Assembly: GCF_030273315.1 (NCBI RefSeq)
Contig: NZ_CP127174.1
Span: forward strand, 992,001 to 1,056,000
Direction of reading: 5' to 3'
DNA length: 64,000 bases
From: Natrialbaceae archaeon AArc-T1-2
Lineage (GTDB): Archaea > Halobacteriota > Halobacteria > Halobacteriales > Natrialbaceae
Below are positions 33,465 to 42,125 of the stretch, piece by piece (within the stretch, counting starts at the first letter, position 1; every line of letters starts with the position of its first letter). The notes beneath the pieces are model-generated. The model saw nothing but the letters and a program-made list of their open reading frames with translations. It was not told the origin of the DNA and searched no databases. The translations under genes and the position numbers were made by a program.

Positions 33465-34505
33465 ATGGTACCACCAACCACACTAGAGCGGATGTACGAG
33501 GAGATGGTGACGGCTCGTCGCTACGAGCAGCGCCTCCAGGAGGAGTATCTCGAGGGCAAACAGCCGGCGTTCGACATCTCGGCGGGACCGATCCCGGGTG
33601 AACTCCACCTGGCGGCGGGCCACGAGGCCTCCGCGGCGGGCGTCTGTGCCCACCTCCGCGAGGAGGACACCGTGACCGCGCCGCATCGACCTCACCACGT
33701 CGCGATCTCGAAAGGCGTCGATCTGAAGCGGATGACCGCCGAAATCTTCGGCCGGGAGACGGGCCTCTCGAAGGGGAAAGGCGGCCACATGCACCTGTAC
33801 GACCCCGACGTGAACTTCGCCTGTAGCGGAATCATCGCTCAAGGCGTCCCGCCCGCGGTCGGCGCGGCGATGGCGGCGAAAAAACGCAACACCGACGGGG
33901 TCGCCGTCGCCTTCCTCGGCGAGGGCGCGATCAGTCAGGGAGCCTTCCTCGAGTCGCTGAACCTCGCTGCCGTCCAGGAACTGCCCGTCGTCTTCGTGAT
34001 CGAGGACAACGACTGGGCGATCAGCATGCCCAAAGCGCGCGTGACGGACGTCGACGACGGCTCACGACGGGCGGGCGGCTTCGACCTCGCGGGCGAGCGG
34101 GTCGATAGCGACGACGCCGTCGCCGTCTACGAGGCCGCCCGCGAGGCGATTGGACGTGCCCGCGACGGCAACGGCCCGACGCTGCTCGAGGTGCAGGTCC
34201 ACCGCCGGATGGGTCACTTCATGGGCGACCCCGAGACCTATCGCCCCGACGAGGACGTCGACCTCGCGAACGAACGGGACTCGATCGAACGTCTCGCCGC
34301 GGACCTCCGGGACCACGGGTTCGACGAGGACGACCTCGAGGAGATCCGCGAGCGCGCTCACGAGCGCATCGAGGCGGCGATCGAGTGGGCCAAAGATCAG
34401 CCCCAGCCCGAGCCAGCGGAGGCCTACGACGACGTCTTCGTCGACGAGCTCGAGGGCTGGCCCGAGCGCCCGGAGCCCGCCGCGACCGACGGGGGTGAGC
34501 GGTGA
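33465..34505 (+). CDS. 2-oxoacid (acetoin-type) dehydrogenase E1 component alpha subunit (second copy)
   Basis: Predicted 346 residues. The thiamine diphosphate motif is GEGAISQGAFLESLNLAAVQ followed by EDNDWAISMP. The sequences GRETGLSKGKGGHMHLYD and ACSGIIAQGVPPAVGAAMA are typical of the acetoin/pyruvate-type E1 alpha. It uses ATG 33465, although GTG 33456 sits exactly 27 bases after a TATA box (CTTATAC, 33426-33431) and may be the real start. It is directly upstream of, and overlaps by a stop/start, the E1 beta gene. Confidence 0.85.
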   Translation: MVPPTTLERMYEEMVTARRYEQRLQEEYLEGKQPAFDISAGPIPGELHLAAGHEASAAGVCAHLREEDTVTAPHRPHHVAISKGVDLKRMTAEIFGRETGLSKGKGGHMHLYDPDVNFACSGIIAQGVPPAVGAAMAAKKRNTDGVAVAFLGEGAISQGAFLESLNLAAVQELPVVFVIEDNDWAISMPKARVTDVDDGSRRAGGFDLAGERVDSDDAVAVYEAAREAIGRARDGNGPTLLEVQVHRRMGHFMGDPETYRPDEDVDLANERDSIERLAADLRDHGFDEDDLEEIRERAHERIEAAIEWAKDQPQPEPAEAYDDVFVDELEGWPERPEPAATDGGER

Positions 34506-35539
34506 TGGCGCAAGTCGAGAAACCGGGGCCGGAGGCGACCGACCGCGAGTTGACGATGAGTCGGGCGATAGTCGAGGCGATCGCGACGGAGATGCGCGAG
34601 AACGAGGAGGTGTTCGTGATGGGCGAGGACGTCGCCGACTACGGCGGCATCTTCGACTCCACCGAGGGGTTGCGCGAGGAGTTCGGCTACGATCGGATCA
34701 TGGACGTCCCCATCTCGGAGACGAGTTTCATCGGTGCAGGTGTCGGCGCGGCCATGGAGGGCATGCGTCCGATCGTCGAGTTGATGTTCGCCGACTTCTT
34801 CGGCGTCGCAATGGACCAGATCTACAACAACATGGCGAAGACGGCCTACATGTCCGGGGGCTCGGTGTCCGTTCCGATGGTGCTCATGACCGCCGTCGGC
34901 GGCACTTACAACGACGCCGCCCAGCACTCCCAGACGCTGTACGGAACGTTCGCCCACCTCCCCGGGATGAAAGTCGTCGTTCCCTCCACCGCCTACGACG
35001 CCAAGGGGTTGATGCATGCCGCCGTCCGCGACGACGACCCCGTCGTCTACATGTTCCACAAGCGCCTGATGGGGCTGGCCTGGATGCCCGCTCCCGAGGG
35101 GCCGAAGACCGGCGTCCCCGAGGACGACTACGAGATCGAGTTCGGCGAGGCAGACGTCAAACGCGAGGGCGAGGACGTCACCGTCGTCACGCTCGGCCTG
35201 CACGTCCACCGTGCGCTCGAGGCAGCCGAGACCCTCGCCGAGGACGGCATCGAGACGGAGGTGATCGACCTCCGGACGCTCGTCCCGCTCGATACGGAGA
35301 CGGTGCTCGAGTCGGTTCGCAAGACCGGCCGCCTCGTCGTCGTCGACGAAGATTATCACTCCTACGGGGTCAGCGGCGAACTGATCGCGCGGGCGAGCGA
35401 GGGGGCGCTCGACGACCTCGAGGGCGTCTCCCGCGTGACGATGCCCGATACGCCGATCCCCTACGCGCGCCCGCTCGAAAACGAGGTCTTGCCCGACGCC
35501 GACGACATCGGCGCGGCCGTCCGGTCGGTTCACGAATGA
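34505..35539 (+). CDS. 2-oxoacid dehydrogenase E1 component beta subunit
   Basis: Predicted 344 residues (ATG 34505; GTG 34502 overlapping the previous stop is also possible). Signatures are MGEDVADYGGIFDSTEGLRE, RIMDVPISETSFIGAGVGAA and MRPIVELMFADFFGVAMDQI; the C-terminal transketolase domain has VTLGLHVHRALEAAE and VVDEDYHSYGVSGE. It completes the alpha2-beta2 E1 with the preceding gene; the end overlaps the lipoyl protein gene by ATGA. Confidence 0.92.
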   Translation: MAQVEKPGPEATDRELTMSRAIVEAIATEMRENEEVFVMGEDVADYGGIFDSTEGLREEFGYDRIMDVPISETSFIGAGVGAAMEGMRPIVELMFADFFGVAMDQIYNNMAKTAYMSGGSVSVPMVLMTAVGGTYNDAAQHSQTLYGTFAHLPGMKVVVPSTAYDAKGLMHAAVRDDDPVVYMFHKRLMGLAWMPAPEGPKTGVPEDDYEIEFGEADVKREGEDVTVVTLGLHVHRALEAAETLAEDGIETEVIDLRTLVPLDTETVLESVRKTGRLVVVDEDYHSYGVSGELIARASEGALDDLEGVSRVTMPDTPIPYARPLENEVLPDADDIGAAVRSVHE

Positions 35540-35793
35540 GCGACTCGATCGAGATCGACGCGACCGACGTCTGGCCCGAGGACGCCGACGACGTCGACGA
35601 GGGGATGGTCGCGACGTGGTTCGCCCGCGAGGGTGGCGGCGTCGACGAGGGCGAGACGATCTGTGAGATCCAGGTCGAGAAGGTAAGCGTCGACGTGCCG
35701 GCCCCAGTGTCGGGAACGCTCGAGGAGATTCTGGTCGGCGAGAACGAGGAGTTCGACCGGGGCGACGCGCTCGGACGAATCGACTCCGACTGA
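35536..35793 (+). CDS. Stand-alone lipoyl (biotinyl-like) carrier domain protein
   Basis: Eighty-five residues with the lipoyl-domain hairpin CEIQVEKVSVDVPAPVSGTL, where the Lys of VEKVS is the expected lipoylated residue. There is no peripheral-subunit-binding or acyltransferase domain, so it is a free carrier rather than an E2. It overlaps E1 beta by ATGA and should be coexpressed with it. The acyltransferase and dihydrolipoamide dehydrogenase must be elsewhere. Confidence 0.85.
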   Translation: MSDSIEIDATDVWPEDADDVDEGMVATWFAREGGGVDEGETICEIQVEKVSVDVPAPVSGTLEEILVGENEEFDRGDALGRIDSD

Positions 35794-36118
35794 TCGCCTG
35801 TACTCCTCGAGTGCGTCCCACTCGCTGGTCATCATACTGTCGGTCATGGACCGGTGAACTGGTGTGTGCCAGAACCGGCGTTGCAGCGCATATCAGCGTC
35901 CGGCCGATCCCGTCGCCACGTTGCGAGCACAGGACGGCGACGCGAACCTCGAGGTCGTCCGATGACCATACCGCGTGCGTACGAACTCCGGTCCGGTGAG
36001 GAGTACGTTACGACACGAGAGAAAACGAAATCAGTGCCGAAAGGGGAACGTTCCCCAGAAGCCGGCGTACGAAAGCGTCTCGATGTTCTCGCAGCGGACG
36101 CGAGGACGAGAAACCCCT
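35794..36118. other. Noncoding stretch between lipoyl gene and icd
   Basis: No gene is convincing here. On the minus strand a short gene-like beginning (MTSEWDALEEYRR, 35838 downward) runs antisense into the lipoyl gene and is not continued, so it may be a lost gene fragment. No repeats or promoters stand out. Confidence 0.4.
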
Positions 36119-37387
36119 CTACGCGAGCTTCTCGATATTCTGAACGACTTCTTCTGCGAACTCGCTCGTGGCGAGCTTCTCGGCGTCCTCGAGCTGGCGT
36201 TCGAGGTCGTAGGTGACCTTGCCCGACGAAATCGTCTCCTCGACGGCGTCACGCACGAGGTCGGCGGCGTCGGACCAGCCCATGTACTCGAGCATCATGC
36301 GGCCCGAGAGGATGATGGCGGTGGGGTTGACCTTGTCCTGGCCCTCGTACTTGGGAGCCGAACCGTGGACGGGCTCGGCGAGCAGGCGGCCGTCGCCGAA
36401 GTTCGCGCCGGGTGCGATGCCGAGACCGCCGATCTGGGCGCCACAGGCGTCGGAGATGTAGTCCCCGTTTAGGTTCATCGTCGCGAGGACGTCGTACTCG
36501 TCGGTCCGGGTGAGGACCTGCTGGAGCATGTTGTCCGCGATGCGGTCGTTGACGACGACGGCGTCCTCGGGGGCCTCACCGTCACGCTCTTCCCAGAGGG
36601 TATCCTCGGTAATGACCTCGTCGCCGTACTCCTCTTCGGCGACCTCGTAGCCCCAGTCGCGGAACTGGCCCTCGGTGAACTTCATGATGTTACCCTTGTG
36701 GACCAGGGTGACCGAGTCGCGGTCGTGCTCTAAGGCGTAGTCGATGGCGCGGCGGACGAGGCGCTTGGTGCCGAACTCCGTGATCGGCTTGACGCCGATG
36801 CCGACGGGGCCGTCGTGGATGACGTCGTCGAAGCCCATGTCCTCCTCGACGAACTCCTTGACCTCCTCGACTTCGTCGGTGCCCTCTTCCCACTCGATAC
36901 CGGCGTAGACGTCCTCCGTATTCTCACGGAAGGTGACCATGTCCATCTGGCCGGGTTCGGAGACGGGCGACGGGACGCCGTCTAAGTGGTAGGTGGGTCG
37001 GACGTTCGCGTAGAGGTCGAGCAGCTTTCGCAGGCCGACGTTCAGCGAGCGGAAACCGGCGCCGACGGGCGTCGTCAGCGGCCCCTTGATCGCGACGCGG
37101 TGTTCCTTGATCGCCTCGACGGTCTCGTCGGGCAGGTTCTCGTCGTATTTCTCGCGGGCGGACTCGCCAGCGTAGACGCGCATCCAGTTGATCTCGCGGC
37201 CAGTTGCCTCCGCGGCAGCTTCGAGCACCTGCTGGGCGGCGGGACCGACGTCCTTGCCGACGCCGTCACCGTAGATGATCGGGATAATCGGGTCGTCGGG
37301 AACCTCGAGTTCGTCGTCGGTACCCTCCGTGAGCGTGATCTTCGTCCCGTCTTCGGGGACCTCGATCTTGTCGTAGTCGGAACTCAT
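36119..37387 (-). CDS. icd: Isocitrate dehydrogenase (NADP-dependent, type I)
   Basis: A 422-residue protein matching prokaryotic ICD: IPIIYGDGVGKDVGP, substrate site SLNVGLRKLLDLYANVRPTY and MVTFRENTEDVYAGIEW, VTLVHKGNIMKFTEG, NLNGDYISDACGAQIGGLGI. It oxidises isocitrate to 2-oxoglutarate. A TATA-like CTTTTAGC is about 30 bases upstream of ATG 37387. Confidence 0.95.
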   Translation of the reverse strand: MSSDYDKIEVPEDGTKITLTEGTDDELEVPDDPIIPIIYGDGVGKDVGPAAQQVLEAAAEATGREINWMRVYAGESAREKYDENLPDETVEAIKEHRVAIKGPLTTPVGAGFRSLNVGLRKLLDLYANVRPTYHLDGVPSPVSEPGQMDMVTFRENTEDVYAGIEWEEGTDEVEEVKEFVEEDMGFDDVIHDGPVGIGVKPITEFGTKRLVRRAIDYALEHDRDSVTLVHKGNIMKFTEGQFRDWGYEVAEEEYGDEVITEDTLWEERDGEAPEDAVVVNDRIADNMLQQVLTRTDEYDVLATMNLNGDYISDACGAQIGGLGIAPGANFGDGRLLAEPVHGSAPKYEGQDKVNPTAIILSGRMMLEYMGWSDAADLVRDAVEETISSGKVTYDLERQLEDAEKLATSEFAEEVVQNIEKLA

Positions 37388-37572
37388 CTCGTCTCTAGGA
37401 TTCTCACACGACTGCTAAAAGGGCTGCCATTTGCGTTCGTGACCCACCGTTCGCCGCCAACTCTCGAAACCGACGTCCCAGGCTGTCGAAACGGCGTTTT
37501 CACGTATGGGCTTCGCTATCGGAAGCGGTCACCGGTGACGGACGATCACCGCGATGCCGATACACGAGGTGA

Positions 37573-37782
37573 CTATTCCAGCGGCGGCAAACGACGGTCC
37601 GACGACACCGATCCCGATCGCTGCTGGAAGCCGAGCCACGCCAGTACGAACAGCGTGACCCCGGCGGCCACCGCCGTCGACCCGACGTCGGTCGGTTCCC
37701 GTCGATCCACGATCGCGAGTCGAACCGCAGCGAGGACCGTCATGCACGCACAGAAGACGGCAAGCAGGACCACCGGCGTCAT
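37573..37782 (-). CDS. Small membrane protein (69 aa)
   Basis: The frame MTPVVLLAVFCACMTVLAAV has a second helix, AVAAGVTLFVLAWLGFQQ, and a charged tail. GTATAC at 37807-37812 is centred 27 bases upstream of ATG 37782, which sets the start. The open frame is longer upstream but that extension is antisense to the asparaginase gene. Function unknown; the divergent asparaginase gene starts 91 bases away. Confidence 0.6.
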   Translation of the reverse strand: MTPVVLLAVFCACMTVLAAVRLAIVDRREPTDVGSTAVAAGVTLFVLAWLGFQQRSGSVSSDRRLPPLE

Positions 37783-37873
37783 CGTCGATACGTACGGGTA
37801 CGTCCCGTATACACGATTCGACTGTCGAGGAGAGGTCGGCACGGTTTTGCCGATGCAGTCGATGGATGCTCGT

Positions 37874-38761
37874 ATGCACGTCATCGTCCACGGAGGCGCC
37901 TGTAGCGACACCGACGAACCCGCTGCCCGCCAGCGGACGCTCGAGGAGGCGGCCGAAACCGGTGCCGACGCGGCGACGCCGCTCGACGCCGTCGAAGCAG
38001 CCGTGAACGTCCTCGAAGCTGCACCACTTTTCAACGCCGGGGTCGGAAGCGTCCCCCAGAGCGACGGCGAGATCAGAACCGACGCGGGGATCATGACCGA
38101 CGATCGATCCGTCGGTGCGGTGTGTTCGATGCCGGGCGTCGAACGCGCCGTCAGCGTCGCCCGCGTCGTCTTAGCGGAGACGCCTCACATCCTTCTCTCG
38201 GGCGAGCATGCCGTCTCGCTGGCCGACGCCTGTGGAATCGACACCGGTGTCGACCTCTGGACTGACCGAACGCGCGAACTGTGGGACGACCTCGACGCGC
38301 CAGCCGCTGGTCCGACACGCCAACTCGAGTGGGTACGCGGGACGTTCGACGAGACTGATTCGGACGGCTCGACGTCTGATCCGGCCGACCACGACACGGT
38401 CGGTGCGGTCGCGTTCGACGGCGACGCCTTCGCCGCCGCGACGTCGACCGGCGGCCGCCTCGGTGCGCTTGCCGGCCGCGTCGGCGACGTCCCGCAGGTC
38501 GGGTCGGGCTACTACTGTTCGTCCGCCGGCGCGGCGGGCGCGACGGGCGCGGGCGAGGACATCGCCCGGACGATGCTCTCGAGGCGGGTCGTCCGTCACC
38601 TCGAGGACGGCCGCGACGCCCAGTCGGCGACCGACCGCGCGATCGAGGAGTTCGAAGAGCTCACCGGCTCGGCTGCCGGCGTCATCGCGATCGATGACCG
38701 TGGAACCATCGGATCGGCGTACAACAGCGATTCGATGGCGACTGCGAGCGTTCGACGCTGA
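37874..38761 (+). CDS. Isoaspartyl peptidase / L-asparaginase, Thr-nucleophile family
   Basis: Predicted 295 residues from ATG 37874 (MHVIVHGGACSDTDEPAARQ). Landmarks are LFNAGVGSVPQSDGEIRTDA and the autoprocessing site DHDTVGAVAFDG, where Thr becomes the N-terminal nucleophile; TSTGGRLGALAGRVGDVPQV continues the active site. It may split asparagine or isoaspartyl peptides. The linker before the cleavage site is shorter than in plant enzymes. Confidence 0.9.
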   Translation: MHVIVHGGACSDTDEPAARQRTLEEAAETGADAATPLDAVEAAVNVLEAAPLFNAGVGSVPQSDGEIRTDAGIMTDDRSVGAVCSMPGVERAVSVARVVLAETPHILLSGEHAVSLADACGIDTGVDLWTDRTRELWDDLDAPAAGPTRQLEWVRGTFDETDSDGSTSDPADHDTVGAVAFDGDAFAAATSTGGRLGALAGRVGDVPQVGSGYYCSSAGAAGATGAGEDIARTMLSRRVVRHLEDGRDAQSATDRAIEEFEELTGSAAGVIAIDDRGTIGSAYNSDSMATASVRR

Positions 38762-38790
38762 GCCGGACTCGCGAATAACGATGGTTGTGA

Positions 38791-38806
38791 TACGACGATC
38801 GTCGTA
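38791..38806. promoter_or_regulatory. 16-bp perfect palindrome upstream of a zinc-ribbon gene
   Basis: TACGACGATCGTCGTA, immediately before a TATA element at 38814-38820 and 39 bases before the ATG of the next small gene. The position is suitable for an operator. Confidence 0.55.
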
Positions 38807-38844
38807 GATGAAGTTTATTATCGTCGAAAGCATCGTCGATACTG

Positions 38845-38967
38845 ATGCTTCGAGCACCACAGCACACGACGCGACGGTGTCCACGATGTGACGCGACGCG
38901 GACGATCGTTCAGGGCATCGACGCCTGTCCCGACTGCGACTGGCTGGACGTCGACGGTGTGCCGTAA
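38845..38967 (+). CDS. Very small zinc-ribbon protein (40 aa)
   Basis: Frame MLRAPQHTTRRCPRCDATRT then CPDCDWL: two CxxC pairs for one zinc ion. TTTATTA at 38814-38820 lies about 28 bases upstream of ATG 38845 (leaderless), and a palindrome lies above it. Candidate of the haloarchaeal CPxCG micro-protein class; no function assignable. Confidence 0.65.
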   Translation: MLRAPQHTTRRCPRCDATRTIVQGIDACPDCDWLDVDGVP

Positions 38968-39045
38968 ACGCCCCGCGCCTCCTCGACTCGCCGAAGTGCT
39001 CCGAGAGACGCAACCTCTTTTTGTCGACCCGGTCAACCCCGTTAC

Positions 39046-39942
39046 ATGGCCGAAACCGAGGTCGACCTCGAATCCGAACAGTACGAGAAACATCGCGAGG
39101 CGGGTGAGATCCTCGCACAGGTTCGCGAGGAGGCCGCAGACCGCGTCGAGGTCGGCACAACCCACCTCGAGGTCGCCGAGTTCGCCGAGAACCGAATCCG
39201 CGAACTCGGCGGCGAGCCGGCGTTTCCGGTCAACATCTCGATCGACGAGGAAGCCGCCCACGCGACGCCAGCGATCGACGACGAGACGACCTTCGGCGAG
39301 GAGATGATCAACCTCGATATCGGGGTTCACGTCGACGGCTGGCTGGCCGACACCGCGATCACGGTCGACCTCTCCGGCAATCCCGAACTCGCTGAAGCCT
39401 CCGAACAGGCGCTCGAGGCGGCGATCGACGTCGTCGAACCGGGCGTCGAGACCGGTGAGATCGGAGCCGAGATCGAGGACGTCATCGACGGCTACGGCTA
39501 CAACCCCGTCGTCAATCTCACCGGCCACGGACTCGGCCACTGGGAACAACACACCAGCCCGAACATCCCGAACCGCGCCGTCTCGCAGGGGACGACGCTT
39601 TCGGTCGGCGATGTCGTCGCGATCGAGCCGTTCGCGACCGACGGCGGTGGGAAAGTGACCGAGGGGTCGAAAGAGGAGATCTTCTCGCTGCAGAACGAAC
39701 GTTCGGTCCGCAACCGCCAGGCCCGCGAGGCCCTCGCACAGATCACCGAGGAGTTTCGGACACTGCCGTTTGCGACCCGGTGGCTCGAGGTCGATCGAGC
39801 GGAGATGGCACTTCGGCGGCTGAAGTCCCGGGACGTGATTCACGGCTATCCGGTGCTCAAAGAAGACGACGGCTGCCTCGTCAGCCAGAAAGAACACACG
39901 GTCATCGTAACCGACGACGGCTGTGAAGTGACGACACGATAA
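39046..39942 (+). CDS. map: Methionine aminopeptidase, type II
   Basis: A 298-residue protein with metal ligands in NLDIGVHVDGWLADTAITVD (Asp pair), NLTGHGLGHW (His), VAIEPFATDG (Glu) and KEHTVIV near the end (Glu region). The roughly 60-residue insert before the C-terminal part is the type II feature. It removes N-terminal methionine from new proteins. Confidence 0.95.
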   Translation: MAETEVDLESEQYEKHREAGEILAQVREEAADRVEVGTTHLEVAEFAENRIRELGGEPAFPVNISIDEEAAHATPAIDDETTFGEEMINLDIGVHVDGWLADTAITVDLSGNPELAEASEQALEAAIDVVEPGVETGEIGAEIEDVIDGYGYNPVVNLTGHGLGHWEQHTSPNIPNRAVSQGTTLSVGDVVAIEPFATDGGGKVTEGSKEEIFSLQNERSVRNRQAREALAQITEEFRTLPFATRWLEVDRAEMALRRLKSRDVIHGYPVLKEDDGCLVSQKEHTVIVTDDGCEVTTR

Positions 39943-40038
39943 CCTATCATGCGATAGGCATCCACCGGTCCACCGAACGGCCTCGTGCTCGAGACGGGCC
40001 GACCGACAGTGAGAGAGAAAGCGGGTGGCGATCGAAAC

Positions 40039-40239
40039 TCAAGCGTTGTTCATCCGCTGGCTCTTCCGGTGGCCACACCGTTGACACTCCGTCACCCGGT
40101 ACGGTTCACGCGAGAACTGGGCGTTCTCTTCTTTCAGACTCTCGGTACGAATCTGAACCGAGACCTCGTGTATCGTCTCGAGTCCACACTCCTCGCAGTG
40201 TTCGGTCATCCCGTTGACCGAGTTGTCTGTCGTTGCCAT
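40039..40239 (-). CDS. Small zinc-ribbon protein (66 aa)
   Basis: The frame begins MATTDNSVNGMTEHCEECGL and has CEEC and CQRC pairs 34 residues apart, with an Arg/Asn-rich end. A related family of such proteins is conserved across haloarchaea. Function unknown. Short gap to map and an A+T-rich intergenic region upstream. Confidence 0.72.
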   Translation of the reverse strand: MATTDNSVNGMTEHCEECGLETIHEVSVQIRTESLKEENAQFSREPYRVTECQRCGHRKSQRMNNA

Positions 40240-40557
40240 TGACTGGTCAATTTTCTAGGTGTGATATAAAACCCCACTTCATTTCGTGCAGTGATCACGA
40301 TCGACTAGCTGTCGAGCCCGTGCTGAAATATCGGACGAGACAGACGCATACTTTTCACGAGTGCAGCTGCGACGTTCTTACGACGGTAAAATGTGATGGA
40401 CCTATAGTACTATACTGTGAATTTTCAATGAAAATTACGCAAATATCGCCGTTCAACCCTGTCCTGAGGACGTTCTGGCAGCCGTAGTAGCGATCGAGCC
40501 GGAATACAATCGGCCGTAGAATCAAATACTATAGGATCGGACCGAATCCCACCGGAT
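40240..40557. promoter_or_regulatory. A+T-rich intergenic region with two palindromes
   Basis: This stretch has noticeably lower GC than its flanks and no gene. It contains TATAGTACTATA (40401-40412), a perfect 12-bp palindrome, and AATTTTCAATGAAAATT (40418-40434), a 17-bp dyad with one central base. It serves as promoter region for both flanking genes; AATACTATA near 40526-40534 is about 28 bases before the HIT gene ATG. Confidence 0.6.
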
Positions 40558-41094
40558 ATGGAGCAGGTGTTTGCACCGTGGCGCATCGAGTGGGTTCGAC
40601 GCGAGGACGACGCTGACGTCGAGGGTTGTGTCTTCTGTAATCTGCCCGAGCGGACGAACGATCGTGAGAACCTGATCGTCGCTCGAAGCGACCACGCGTT
40701 CGTGTTGTTGAACAACTACCCGTACAATCCGGGCCACGTTATGGTGATTCCGCGCGAGCACACCGGCGAGTACGGCGATCTGACCGACGACCAACTGCTC
40801 GACCACGCTCGCCTGAAGTCGCGGACGTTCGAGGCACTCGAGACCGCACTCGATCCGGACGGGTTCAACGCGGGGTTGAATCTGGGACAGTCGGCCGGCG
40901 GCTCGATCTCCGAGCACTTACACACTCACGTCGTCCCTCGCTGGGAGGGCGACACCAACTTCATGCCAGTCATCGGCGACACGAAAGTGATCGTCGAGGC
41001 ACTCGAGGATACGTACGATCACCTCCACGAGGCGTTTGCAGCCCAGTCGGGGACGACCGTTCCCGGAACGGACCGCGCCGTCGTCGTCGAGTAG
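40558..41094 (+). CDS. HIT-family nucleotide-binding protein
   Basis: A 178-residue protein with Cys-x2-Cys zinc pair (GCVFCNLPE) at the N terminus, NNYPYNPGHVMVIPREHTGE and the histidine triad SEHLHTHVVPRW. The C-terminal part is acidic. Members hydrolyse or phosphorylyse dinucleoside polyphosphates (Ap4A) or AMP-lysine conjugates; substrate unknown. TATA box about 28 bases upstream. Confidence 0.9.
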   Translation: MEQVFAPWRIEWVRREDDADVEGCVFCNLPERTNDRENLIVARSDHAFVLLNNYPYNPGHVMVIPREHTGEYGDLTDDQLLDHARLKSRTFEALETALDPDGFNAGLNLGQSAGGSISEHLHTHVVPRWEGDTNFMPVIGDTKVIVEALEDTYDHLHEAFAAQSGTTVPGTDRAVVVE

Positions 41095-41108
41095 CACCTG
41101 CGAGCCGG

Positions 41109-41339
41109 TCAGTCCATCGCGATGTATGTCTTCGTGTCCATGACGCCGTCGAACCCCTGGATTCCCGAGGAGACGGCCTCGAGAATGTCGTACACCTCCT
41201 CGGCGTCGACCTCGGCGATGATGTCGTAGGTACCCGCGACGATGTGAGCGTCCACGACGGGCTCGAGCCCGCGTACGTCGGCGAGAAGCCCCTCGGACTT
41301 TCCGGCGGCCGTCTTCACCATGATGAACGCGTGAACCAT
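41109..41339 (-). CDS. Stand-alone Lrp/AsnC RAM-domain protein (76 aa)
   Basis: The sequence MVHAFIMVKTAAGKSEGLLA, VVDAHIVAGTYDIIAEVDAE and GVMDTKTYIAMD matches the effector-binding RAM domain of Lrp/AsnC regulators, without the DNA-binding half. The start is ATG 41339; the longer frame is not coding. Divergent from trkA, 84 bases apart. It resembles the paralogous RAM gene on the other side of trkA. Confidence 0.82.
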   Translation of the reverse strand: MVHAFIMVKTAAGKSEGLLADVRGLEPVVDAHIVAGTYDIIAEVDAEEVYDILEAVSSGIQGFDGVMDTKTYIAMD

Positions 41340-41423
41340 TTCTCTGTGGTACTCTCTCACACGACTAAAGCTTTGCCCGGCGTTCGGGGCAAACTTATTC
41401 ACCGGGGCGAGCGTAGCTCGACC

Positions 41424-42125
41424 ATGCGGTTTGTGATCATTGGTGCAGGAGCGGTCGGCCTGCGGACCGCGCGCGTGCTTCGTGAGGAGGGCCACGAGGT
41501 GACGTCGATCGAGCGAGACGAGGCGAAGGTCCGTCGCGCGCGCAAAGAGGGGATCGAGACCGTCGCCGGCGACGGCTCCCAGGAGGACGTCCTCGAGGAG
41601 GCCGGGATCGACGACGCCGACGCCGTCGGTGCGTTGACCGGCGATCTGAACGCCAACTTCACGGCGTGTCTGATCGGGAACTACTACGACTGTCGAACCG
41701 TGATGCGGATCGACCAGGACTACCGTGAGACGATCTATCGAAAGTACGCCACCGAGGTCGACGAAGTGGTCTACCCGGAACGTCTCGGCGCGATCGGTGC
41801 CAAAAACGCCTTACTGGGCGGAACGATCCGCGCGATCGCCGACGTTGCCCAGCACTTACAGATCCTCGAGATAACGATCACCGAGGACGCCCCTATCACG
41901 GGGTACACGACGGAAGAACTGGAGTTACCCGCTGACGCGACCGTCCTCGCGTACGGGAAAGGAAACGGCGAACTCGCGGTTCCGGCTCCCGACGAGTCGT
42001 TCGCGGCGGGCGACCGACTCGTGGTACTCGCAGACTTCGAGGTCTTAGACGCCGTCCGCCAGCTTCTCGTCGGCGAGACGAGACACGACGCGACCGCGAG
42101 CACGGAGACAGGAGGTGTCAACTGA
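41424..42125 (+). CDS. trkA: TrkA-family potassium channel regulatory protein (RCK_N plus RCK_C)
   Basis: Predicted 233 residues from ATG 41424. The dinucleotide-binding Rossmann domain has GAGAVGLRTARVLREEGHEV and DEAKVRRARKEGIETVAGDG; the C-terminal RCK_C (TrkA_C) domain ends with FAAGDRLVVLADF. It gates potassium uptake or channels by NAD(H) or ATP binding. It lies between two RAM-domain genes; the one downstream overlaps its stop (TGATG). No transporter gene adjoins it. Confidence 0.92.
   Translation: MRFVIIGAGAVGLRTARVLREEGHEVTSIERDEAKVRRARKEGIETVAGDGSQEDVLEEAGIDDADAVGALTGDLNANFTACLIGNYYDCRTVMRIDQDYRETIYRKYATEVDEVVYPERLGAIGAKNALLGGTIRAIADVAQHLQILEITITEDAPITGYTTEELELPADATVLAYGKGNGELAVPAPDESFAAGDRLVVLADFEVLDAVRQLLVGETRHDATASTETGGVN

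Noticed and set aside
35530..35847. Minus-strand frame starting MTDSMMTSEWDALEEYRRS
   Set aside because: The first residues look gene-like but the rest is antisense to the lipoyl gene. A lost 5' fragment is possible but no further part is present.
36986..37873. Long upstream extension of the asparaginase frame
   Set aside because: It overlaps the icd and small membrane protein genes on the other strand and the family N terminus MHVIVHGG is at 37874.
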